Source: Dysgonamonadaceae bacterium
Lineage (GTDB): Bacteria > Bacteroidota > Bacteroidia > Bacteroidales > Dysgonomonadaceae
Reading direction: 5' to 3'
DNA: 33,326 nt
Assembly: GCA_031272205.1 (NCBI GenBank)
Contig: JAISUH010000078.1
Coordinates: 1 to 33,326, forward strand
A model generated the notes under the pieces. It saw only the letters and a program-made list of their open reading frames with translations. It had not been told where the DNA came from and did no database searches. Numbering within the stretch: position 1 is the first letter of the stretch; every line of letters starts with the position of its first letter. A program made the translations under genes and the position numbers. Positions 27,536-33,326 of the stretch are shown in pieces.

Positions 27536-28327
27536 ATGAAAAAATTTTTCTTCTCTACATTATCAAGCGTATTCGCGCTCTCTCTCATTTTTTACTCGTG
27601 CGAAATAGAGGATGACGGTAATTCGCCCGAAGACAATAGCCATTCGGAATGGCCAACCACGACGGTCAATTCTTCCATGCCTGCCGGAAAATTAACATTC
27701 CTCGCTTTTAATCTTGGTGCAGATAAGACCATGACTGTTGAAGAACAAATTGCCTACGAACCGATCGATAAATACGACGCAACGGTTTACGGCGATCTCT
27801 ATCAGTGGGGCAGAATTACCGATGGACACGAGAAACGCACAAGCGGAACAACTTTTACTCAATCGCTAACGGACATTCCCGGACACGGGGATTTTATTCT
27901 GGGAAATGGTGCTCGTGGACCAATGAATTGGCGCTATTTGGGGAATGATTATTTGTGGGGTGCTACAAAAACCCCCTACGATCCTTGTCCCGATGGGTTC
28001 CGTGTTCCAACGCAAGAAGAATGGGCCAGCATTTACGGCGACGAAAGCGGGAATATAGGAGAATGGACAGGAAACGGCTATAAAATTTCCACCGACGGCG
28101 GAACAAGCTATACGATGTTTCTGCCCGCAGCCGGATACAGGCACTACGACTACGAATACTCCGGCGGCTTGTTGTACGATCAGGGTGTTGATGGCTCCTA
28201 TTGGAGTTCTACGGCTCCACTCAAATCGGAAGGTGCTTTTCTTTTTACTTTCACTGATAGAGGCGTGGCTCCGAAAGATTATGGATATCGAGCGCTTGGA
28301 TTTTCGGTGCGTTGTGTAGCCGACTGA
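27536..28327 (+). CDS. FISUMP-domain lipoprotein
   Basis: A 263-aa protein. The signal peptide MKKFFFSTLSSVFALSLIFYSC has its lipobox Cys at 22, followed by EIEDD. An acidic stretch right after the Cys is the surface lipoprotein export signal known in Bacteroidota, so surface exposure is likely. From residue 55 it is a FISUMP domain: LTFLAFNLGAD, VYGDLYQWGR, DPCPDGFRVPTQEEWASIYG, FLPAAGYRHYDY, GSYWSSTA and ALGFSVRCV at the end. Such domains are C-type-lectin-like in style, with unknown ligands. It is paralogous to the C-terminal part of the truncated gene at 1-1476. It converges on copA with a 19-bp gap. Confidence 0.85.
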   Translation: MKKFFFSTLSSVFALSLIFYSCEIEDDGNSPEDNSHSEWPTTTVNSSMPAGKLTFLAFNLGADKTMTVEEQIAYEPIDKYDATVYGDLYQWGRITDGHEKRTSGTTFTQSLTDIPGHGDFILGNGARGPMNWRYLGNDYLWGATKTPYDPCPDGFRVPTQEEWASIYGDESGNIGEWTGNGYKISTDGGTSYTMFLPAAGYRHYDYEYSGGLLYDQGVDGSYWSSTAPLKSEGAFLFTFTDRGVAPKDYGYRALGFSVRCVAD

Positions 28328-28346
28328 AATTCAGTCAATAACCTTA

Positions 28347-30566
28347 TTATTTTTTCCATTTCAACCTCAAACTGTTGCTCACTACGCTCACGCTACTGAG
28401 GGCCATAGCTGCTCCGGCAATCATCGGATTCAGCAGAAATCCGTTTATGGGATACAAAATACCGGCTGCAATGGGGATGCCGATAAGGTTATAGATGAAA
28501 GCCCAAAACAGGTTTTGTTTGATGGTCGTTACCGTCGATTTCGAAAGCCGGATCGCCTCCGGAATCTTGGTCAAATCAGACGATATAAGGGTTGTTTTCG
28601 CCACATTCATGGCGATATCGCTGCCCTTGCCCATCGCGATGCCCACATCGGCTTGCGCCAAGGCGGCGCTGTCGTTTATGCCGTCGCCCGCCATTGCGAC
28701 AATCTTCCCCCGCGATTGCAATTCTCTGATGTAATCCGCCTTTTGTCCGGGCAAAACGCCCGCCTCGAAACGGCGGATTCCGGCTTTGGCGGCAATCGCT
28801 CTTGCCGTTGTTTCGTTGTCGCCCGTAAGTAAATGGACTTCGATACCCAAATTTCGCAATTCAGCCACCGCTTTCTCCGACGACGGTTTTATGCGGTCGG
28901 CAACGGCCAACGCCGCTATCGCCCTCTTGCTGTCGCCAAACAGAATAACCGTTTTTGCTTCGTCTTCCCACAGAAGCGCCTTTTCCCTAATTGAAGGGGC
29001 GATTTCGATGTTGTTTTCTTCCAACAATCGGCTACTGCCGACAAAGTAAGTTTCACCTTCAAATAAGGCTTTCGCCCCTTTCCCCGTAATACTCTCGAAT
29101 TGCGAAACCGAAGAGGCTTCCTCATCCCGCAAATATGCCGCTACAGCTTCGGCAAGCGGATGCTCCGACTGTCTTTCCATTCCGAGAAACACTCGTTTCC
29201 ATTTCGGATGGACGCCCCAGCCATACTCGTCGGTTACCTCCGGTTTGCCTTCGGTAACGGTTCCCGTTTTATCCAACACGATCGCATTAATCTTCCGCAA
29301 TACTTCGAGACTCTCGGCGTCTTTTATCAAAATGCCTTTTTCGGCTCCCTTGCCCATCCCAACCATTATCGCCGTAGGTGTGGCCAAGCCCAATGCGCAA
29401 GGGCAGGCGATAACCAATACCGTAACCGATGCCAGCAAACCCTGTGTAAAACCGTTGTCGCCGCCCCAAATATTCCAGACGATGAACGCGACGAGCGCTG
29501 TTGCTATAACCACCGGAACAAAAATTCCCGCAACTTTATCAACCAATTTCTGCACCGGAGCTTTGCTGTCTTGCGCCTCCCGAACTGTCTTTATGATTTG
29601 GGCAAGCAGGGTGTCGCTCCCTACTTTATCGGCCCGAAACCGGAAACTGCCTTTCTGATTGATTGTTCCGGCAAACACTTTGTCTTTTTCCTGCTTCAAT
29701 ACGGCCACAGGCTCGCCGCTCAACAGGCTTTCGTCCACGTATGAAGATCCGCTTTCGACCGTTCCGTCCAATGCGATTTTTTCGCCGGGTTTTACCAAAA
29801 TGATTTCACCTGCGCCGACCTGTTCAATTGGAGTCTGCATCGGGACACCATCTTCACGAACAACCGTAAGCGTTTTTGGCTGCAACTCCATCAGTTTTTT
29901 TATGGCGGAAGAAGCGCTCTCTTTTGCCCTTTCTTCCAATACTTTGCCTAAGAGAACAAAAGCAATAACAACGGCAGCTGCCTCGAAATACACGTGCGGG
30001 TGCAATCCTTTATTCATCCAAAATTGAGGTAACAGCACATTGAAAACGCTGAACAGATACGCAACGCCCGTACTCAACGCAACTAAGGTATCCATGTTTG
30101 CCGAACGGTGTTTGGCCTGTTTCCATGCATTGATGAAGAAATCGCGCCCGGTCCAGAGGACAACGGGCGTGCTCAACGCCCACATCATATCATTGGCGCA
30201 GGGAATGTTCATAAAAAACATGCCTGTCGCCGCTACGGGAAGGGTCAAAACGCTTGCCCAAACGGCTTTTGTCTTTAATTGTTTGAATTTTTGTTGATGG
30301 ATGGACTCCAAATTTTCCCCGTCCGAAAGGCTTTCATCGATGATTAAATCATAGCCCGCGGACTGTACGGCTTTCCGCATCTCATCGGGACAAATAAGGG
30401 TAGGGATGTATGTTATGCTAACTTCGGCGGTCGCTAAATTAACGCCGGCATCAATTACCCCCGTAAGCGAGGACAATGTTTTACCTACATTCGCGGCGCA
30501 CGAAGCGCAGGCCATATCCAATACAGGAAATGTTTTCTTTATTGTCGGATTGTTTTGCGCTGCCAT
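28347..30566 (-). CDS. copA: Copper-exporting P1B-type ATPase
   Basis: CopA (739 aa) exports Cu(I) from the cytoplasm using ATP. A single N-terminal heavy-metal-associated domain has CASC (Cys20, Cys23). The transmembrane metal site is CPC (388-390) in VIACPCALGLATPTA. The phosphorylation site is Asp432 in DKTGTVTEG. Other motifs are LLSGEPVAV (actuator), SEHPLAEA (nucleotide domain) and GDGINDSAAL. The late helices contain YNLIGIP and MALSSVSVVSN, the Cu(I)-specific P1B-1 pattern; this argues against Zn/Cd. No copper chaperone or regulator gene lies next to it, which is unusual for an isolated metal exporter. Confidence 0.96.
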   Translation of the reverse strand: MAAQNNPTIKKTFPVLDMACASCAANVGKTLSSLTGVIDAGVNLATAEVSITYIPTLICPDEMRKAVQSAGYDLIIDESLSDGENLESIHQQKFKQLKTKAVWASVLTLPVAATGMFFMNIPCANDMMWALSTPVVLWTGRDFFINAWKQAKHRSANMDTLVALSTGVAYLFSVFNVLLPQFWMNKGLHPHVYFEAAAVVIAFVLLGKVLEERAKESASSAIKKLMELQPKTLTVVREDGVPMQTPIEQVGAGEIILVKPGEKIALDGTVESGSSYVDESLLSGEPVAVLKQEKDKVFAGTINQKGSFRFRADKVGSDTLLAQIIKTVREAQDSKAPVQKLVDKVAGIFVPVVIATALVAFIVWNIWGGDNGFTQGLLASVTVLVIACPCALGLATPTAIMVGMGKGAEKGILIKDAESLEVLRKINAIVLDKTGTVTEGKPEVTDEYGWGVHPKWKRVFLGMERQSEHPLAEAVAAYLRDEEASSVSQFESITGKGAKALFEGETYFVGSSRLLEENNIEIAPSIREKALLWEDEAKTVILFGDSKRAIAALAVADRIKPSSEKAVAELRNLGIEVHLLTGDNETTARAIAAKAGIRRFEAGVLPGQKADYIRELQSRGKIVAMAGDGINDSAALAQADVGIAMGKGSDIAMNVAKTTLISSDLTKIPEAIRLSKSTVTTIKQNLFWAFIYNLIGIPIAAGILYPINGFLLNPMIAGAAMALSSVSVVSNSLRLKWKK

Positions 30567-30647
30567 GTTTTTTATGCCTTTCTAACCGAATTATAAAGTA
30601 AACAACAGCGGAAGCGGAAAGTTTCACGTATGTTCAGTTTTCCGCAC

Positions 30648-30692
30648 AAAAAAAGGAAGGCGGCTTAAAGGAAAGATTCCCTCAAGCCGCCT
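30648..30692 (-). terminator. Terminator of the DUF6600-like gene
   Basis: Perfect 9-bp stem AGGCGGCTT (30658-30666) and AAGCCGCCT (30684-30692), extended by imperfect pairs; on the minus strand it is followed within a few bases by seven U (30654-30648). It lies 27 bp after the stop of the gene at 30720-32375 and before copA, which is co-oriented. Confidence 0.8.
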
Positions 30693-30719
30693 CCGGAATT
30701 TTATGAAAAATGGAATAAA

Positions 30720-32375
30720 CTATCTGCTGCGGGTCGAAGATCTTGAACTCGTTGAGTTTGAACTGCTACTGCTGCGGGAAGATGTTGTGGTTCCGCTGCT
30801 GCGGGTAGAAGAACTCGACGATGTGCTTACGCTGCTGCTTTTTTCGCTCGAAGATGAACTGCGGGTCGAAGAAGAGCTTGCAGCGGCATTATTGCTTCGG
30901 GATGAAGCGCTCACGCTTGAGCTTTCCGAATTACCCGAACTTCTCGAAGAAGATGTCGCAGCGCTGTTGCTACTCTTAACGGAGGAAGAAGTGGCTGTCG
31001 CCGGCGTTCTCGTCGAAGACGAACTGCTGCTCGAACTTACCGCTGAACGACTGCTGCCACTGCTCGAAGAAGTAGAGCTATTGCTGTTCCTGACGGAAGT
31101 TGAAGTGGTTGTCGCCGGCGTTCTCGTCGAAGACGAACTGCTGCTCGAACTTACCGTTGAGCGGCTGCTGCCGTTGCTCGAAGAAGTCGCCGTAGTAGTA
31201 GTACCATTGCTGTTTCTGACAGAGGAATAGCTGGTTGCCGCCGGCGTTCTCGTCGATGACGAACTGTTTGACGAACGACTGTTTTCGTTGTTAGAAGAAG
31301 TGGTCGCCGAACTGTTTGACGAACGATTGCTTTCGCTGTTCGAAGAAGTGGTCGCCGAACTGTTGTTGTTTCTGTTGGTCGTTGTATTGGTCGTTGTCGG
31401 AGTTCTTGTCGAGGATGAATTGCTGTTCGAGGTTCCCGACGAACGGCTGCTTCCGGAAGAACTGCTGTTGGTTGTTCCTGTATTGCGGGATGTCGAACCG
31501 GATGTACTCCTTCCCGTCGTCGAACTCGATGTTGAACTTGAGCGGCTCGAACCGGAAACCGACGAGTTCGACGTTCCGGACGTCCGGCTTGTTCCGCTGG
31601 AACGGGGTTGAATCGTGCTCGCACTCGAAGTCTTGGAAACTTCGGGACGATAGACGCTTACCGAGCGGCTGCTAACCGACGAACGTCCGGCGCGGCTTGA
31701 GCTCTCCAAACGGCGAACGGTTACGCTGCGCCCCGTAGTATTGCGGTAATCATCGGCGCTGGGGCCGCTGAAATAGCGGTTGTTGTTGTAAATGTACGTG
31801 TTATTGATGATCGTTGTACTTCTGTATAGGTTATCGCGATAAGCGACTCCTGCATAATAGCGGTACATATTGCTGTTGTACATATATCTGTTGGGCAGGA
31901 ATACCCAATAATGCGAGGGCAAGTTGATATTGATGCTGATACCGATACCGGGACCCATCGGAGCCCAGCCGTAATATCCGCCGCCGCTTCTCCACGATAC
32001 CCATGCAGGCGCCCATTCGTAGCCGGGAATCCATGCCCAGCCGTAATAATTGTCGTAATACCAGCGGCCGTAGTGGAACGGAGCCCAACCCCACGAATAA
32101 TTGGAAATCCAAGTGTTTCCGTAATCGGTCATCGTCCAGTAACCATTCGTGGCATAAGGATGAAAACCGCTCGCCACACGAGGAACCCAAACGTATCCGT
32201 AATCGTAGTTTTCTATCCATGTCCCGTGAGGATACAGATTATCGTAAAAGGTCTGGAAACTGATGGTACCGTCGTCGTAATACGACCGCGAATAAGCGCT
32301 GTCGTAGAGAGACATGCAGGACGAAAACGCAAGCATCAGCGATGCAATAATGAGTGTATGCTTAATTGTTTTCAT
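30720..32375 (-). CDS. DUF6600-like lipoprotein with long Ser/Thr/Arg-rich tail
   Basis: A 551-aa envelope protein of unknown function. The signal peptide ends in lipobox FSSC with Cys20. Residues about 45-165 are Trp/Tyr/Gly-rich with repeated patterns such as PHGTWIENYDYGYVWVP, GYWTMTDYGNTWIS, GWAPFHYGRWYYD, GWAWIPGYEWAPAWVSWR and GGGYYGWAPMGPG. This is the pattern of the DUF6600 family (recognised from memory, not from a search). From about 230 to the end the protein is low-complexity Ser/Thr/Asn/Arg, with in-frame units containing SSSTRTP that repeat at 114 and 126 bp. The tail is probably disordered and basic, perhaps binding polysaccharide, nucleic acid or peptidoglycan. It lacks the Asp-Ser/Thr motif for Bacteroidota O-glycosylation. 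Confidence 0.8.
   Translation of the reverse strand: MKTIKHTLIIASLMLAFSSCMSLYDSAYSRSYYDDGTISFQTFYDNLYPHGTWIENYDYGYVWVPRVASGFHPYATNGYWTMTDYGNTWISNYSWGWAPFHYGRWYYDNYYGWAWIPGYEWAPAWVSWRSGGGYYGWAPMGPGIGISININLPSHYWVFLPNRYMYNSNMYRYYAGVAYRDNLYRSTTIINNTYIYNNNRYFSGPSADDYRNTTGRSVTVRRLESSSRAGRSSVSSRSVSVYRPEVSKTSSASTIQPRSSGTSRTSGTSNSSVSGSSRSSSTSSSTTGRSTSGSTSRNTGTTNSSSSGSSRSSGTSNSNSSSTRTPTTTNTTTNRNNNSSATTSSNSESNRSSNSSATTSSNNENSRSSNSSSSTRTPAATSYSSVRNSNGTTTTATSSSNGSSRSTVSSSSSSSSTRTPATTTSTSVRNSNSSTSSSSGSSRSAVSSSSSSSSTRTPATATSSSVKSSNSAATSSSRSSGNSESSSVSASSRSNNAAASSSSTRSSSSSEKSSSVSTSSSSSTRSSGTTTSSRSSSSSNSTSSRSSTRSR
30997..31253 (-). repeat. In-frame tandem repeats in the tail of the DUF6600-like gene
   Basis: The plus-strand segment GTCGCCGGCGTTCTCGTCGA occurs at 30997 and again at 31111 (114 bp, 38 codons). 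A close copy with GCCGCCGGCG begins at 31237 (126 bp, 42 codons). The units encode STRTPA, a spacer with SSV(R/K), then GSSRS. Spacing is in whole codons, so copy-number change would keep the frame. Confidence 0.75.
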
Positions 32376-32587
32376 AACTGTAAATTTTTAAAGGTTTACG
32401 AACTTCTTTATTTTGTTAATATGACGAAAAATAGCCGGAAAGGTTTAACGTTTCGGAAAAAGCATTGCAATTTCTTGATGGTTATCCATAGTTTATAGTT
32501 TTTAGTTCTTCGGGGGACAGCCTCTTTGATAATCGAAAAATTCGTAGGATTTTCATATCAATAGAATGGCAAGGCGCCCCACCAATG

Positions 32588-32605
32588 CAACCCCGTACGG
32601 GGTTG
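32588..32605. repeat. 18-bp perfect palindrome
   Basis: CAACCCCGTACGGGGTTG is its own reverse complement. It is followed by GAACG and a TTTAGCCCC segment. Palindromes of this kind recur in Bacteroidales intergenic DNA; here only one copy is seen. A further small hairpin, TGGCCTGCGGCCA, follows at 32642-32654. Confidence 0.7.
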
Positions 32606-32672
32606 AACGATATTTAGCCCCTTGGTTTCTATGGATATGAATGGCCTGCGGCCAAAAACCTTCCTCAAAATT

Positions 32673-32773
32673 CCCTTAGTAGCCCAAGGCGCCACACATC
32701 GATTGCCCTTATTTTCCTGATAAATAATGGAATAAGGGCGAGAATAGGGGGATAAATTCGTGGCTACTAAGGG
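32673..32773. repeat. MITE-like element with 12-bp terminal inverted repeats
   Basis: CCCTTAGTAGCC (32673-32684) and GGCTACTAAGGG (32762-32773) are perfect inverted repeats bounding 101 bp. An inner inverted repeat GCCCTTATT (32705-32713) / AATAAGGGC (32731-32739) lies within. No ORF and no clear target-site duplication were found. Confidence 0.55.
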
Positions 32774-32782
32774 GTAGGCAAA

Positions 32783-32816
32783 AAACTTTCCAAGTTTTCG
32801 AAAACTTGGAAAGTTT
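32783..32816. repeat. 34-bp perfect palindrome (first copy)
   Basis: The arms AAACTTTCCAAGTTTTC and GAAAACTTGGAAAGTTT abut without a loop. A near-identical second copy lies at 33289-33321. Confidence 0.8.
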
Positions 32817-32866
32817 ATCCCTCTTTACCACGTGCCGCCCCTCGGCGGGACTTGTATGGTATTTTT

Positions 32867-32894
32867 GTAGAGACGCGGCATGCCACGTCTCTAC
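32867..32894. repeat. 28-bp imperfect palindrome
   Basis: GTAGAGACG (32867-32875) and CGTCTCTAC (32886-32894) flank GGCATGCC, itself a palindrome; only one base pair (C/A) is mismatched. Palindromes of the GTAGAGACG type are widespread intergenic repeats in several bacterial phyla. Confidence 0.7.
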
Positions 32895-32947
32895 GATTAG
32901 CAATGCCGTATCTGTATGGCTGAAAGCCTTTTTGAACGGAGGTATTC

Positions 32948-33112
32948 TTGTCTCGTTAGAGACAAAATGTTGGTAGAAGACAGGTGAATAATCGCCTCAC
33001 CGTCCCGTCAGGGACGGAATGTGAAAAAACATATACATATCGCGTACCTGACGGCACGCTGGGATTGTGGGGGCGTCTCAATTCTACCAACATAATGTGC
33101 TTGACGGCACAT
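32948..33112. repeat. BIME-like pair of inverted REP-type units
   Basis: Left unit (+): hairpin TTGTCTC-GTTA-GAGACAA (32948-32965), one base, ATGTTGGTAGAA (32967-32978), then hairpin CCGTCCC-GTCA-GGGACGG (33000-33017). Right unit (-): hairpin ATGTGC...GCACAT (33112-33095), one base, ATGTTGGTAGAA (33093-33082), then hairpin GCGTGCC-GTCA-GGTACGC (33059-33042). The distance between the two hairpins is 34 nt in one unit and 35 nt in the other. The units face each other across 24 bp. Confidence 0.75.
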
Positions 33113-33162
33113 ATAGCGACTTTACACCCAGCTCTGAAAGCCCGCAAGCAATGAAAGAAGTG

Positions 33163-33178
33163 CTGCCCATTCGGGCAG
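33163..33178. repeat. Small hairpin
   Basis: CTGCCC (33163-33168) and GGGCAG (33173-33178) with loop ATTC. No U tract follows on either strand, so it is not a terminator. Confidence 0.5.
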
Positions 33179-33229
33179 TTGGTTGGTGATTTCGCAGCAC
33201 CGCAGGTAACGCTACAACAACCTGTTATT

Positions 33230-33262
33230 AAACCTGTTAGGTTTAAAAAACCTAACAGGTTT
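33230..33262. repeat. 15-bp perfect inverted repeat
   Basis: AAACCTGTTAGGTTT (33230-33244) and AAACCTAACAGGTTT (33248-33262) with a 3-nt loop. A partial CCTGTTATTAAACC precedes it at 33221. It resembles the common Bacteroidota CCTAACAGG intergenic repeat. Confidence 0.75.
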
Positions 33263-33288
33263 GATTCGGGTGGTTACAAATACATTTC

Positions 33289-33321
33289 AAACTTTCCAAG
33301 TTTTCAAAACTTGGAAAGTTT
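33289..33321. repeat. 33-bp palindrome (second copy)
   Basis: The arms AAACTTTCCAAGTTTT and AAAACTTGGAAAGTTT have a single-base loop (C). It differs from the copy at 32783-32816 only at the centre. The two copies bracket about 470 bp of other repeats. Confidence 0.8.
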
Positions 33322-33326
33322 ACTCA

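Larger units (their letters stand above)
32376..33326. other. Gene-poor repeat-rich region at the right edge
   Basis: Some 950 bp with no credible gene. It contains at least seven separate inverted-repeat elements, described individually. Short ORFs present here coincide with the repeats and have no recognisable product. The region has the look of an accumulation site for non-coding mobile repeats. Confidence 0.7.

Noticed and set aside
30703-31230. A plus-strand ORF of 175 codons rich in Leu and Glu
   Set aside because: It is the complement of the Ser/Thr/Arg-rich tail; serine codons read backwards give long runs of Leu/Glu/Val codons. It also starts within the terminator region.
32948-33112. 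Possible CRISPR array or riboswitch in the repeat-rich right end
   Set aside because: The repeats are inverted pairs of hairpins with different stems, not direct repeats with unique spacers. No co-oriented gene follows that a riboswitch could control, and no cas gene is present.
32709-33147. Two short minus-strand ORFs of about 63 codons
   Set aside because: Both are made of palindromic repeat sequence and have no plausible product.

Overview
The window looks like chromosomal DNA of a member of the Bacteroidales (Bacteroidota); the genus cannot be named from the sequence alone. The evidence is a six-gene Na+-translocating NADH:quinone reductase operon, a leuA-leuC-leuD-leuA2-leuB order known from Bacteroides, -7 boxes of the TAnnTTTG type, weak Shine-Dalgarno sequences, lipoproteins with acidic residues after the lipobox cysteine, and Bacteroidales-style tdk and mutS genes.

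Layout. At the left edge is a truncated minus-strand lipoprotein gene with a FISUMP-like C-terminal part (1-1476). Upstream of it lie a heptamer tandem repeat and a small acidic ORF. Next come a DJ-1/PfpI gene and a divergent HxlR regulator (2.2-3.2 kb), then tdk, mutS and a sirtuin on the minus strand (3.3-7.4 kb). Two tandem FKBP prolyl isomerases on the plus strand (7.5-9.2 kb) follow, one predicted cytoplasmic and one a lipoprotein. From 9.4 to 21.1 kb a minus-strand operon, read leuA-leuC-leuD-leuA2-leuB-ilvD-ilvB-ilvN-ilvC, encodes nearly all of branched-chain amino acid synthesis. From 21.3 to 27.2 kb is nqrABCDEF, also minus. Then come a second FISUMP lipoprotein (+), a CopA-type Cu(I) ATPase (-) and a DUF6600-like lipoprotein with a long Ser/Thr/Arg-rich tail (-). 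The last 0.95 kb has no credible gene and is packed with palindromes and REP-like repeats.

The most interesting signal is in the untranslated region before leuA. A 21-codon leader peptide has 10 Ile, Leu or Val codons. Its stop codon lies in a 10-nt segment perfectly complementary to the 5' arm of a strong intrinsic terminator that ends in seven U. This is the architecture of a ribosome-mediated attenuator. One transcript would sense all three branched-chain amino acids and control both the leu and the ilv genes. A TTTG-N20-TACTTTG promoter sits just upstream.

The second notable signal is a pair of inverted ~70-bp units at 32948-33112. Each is a hairpin, then ATGTTGGTAGAA at an identical offset, then a second hairpin, which resembles a BIME built from REP elements.
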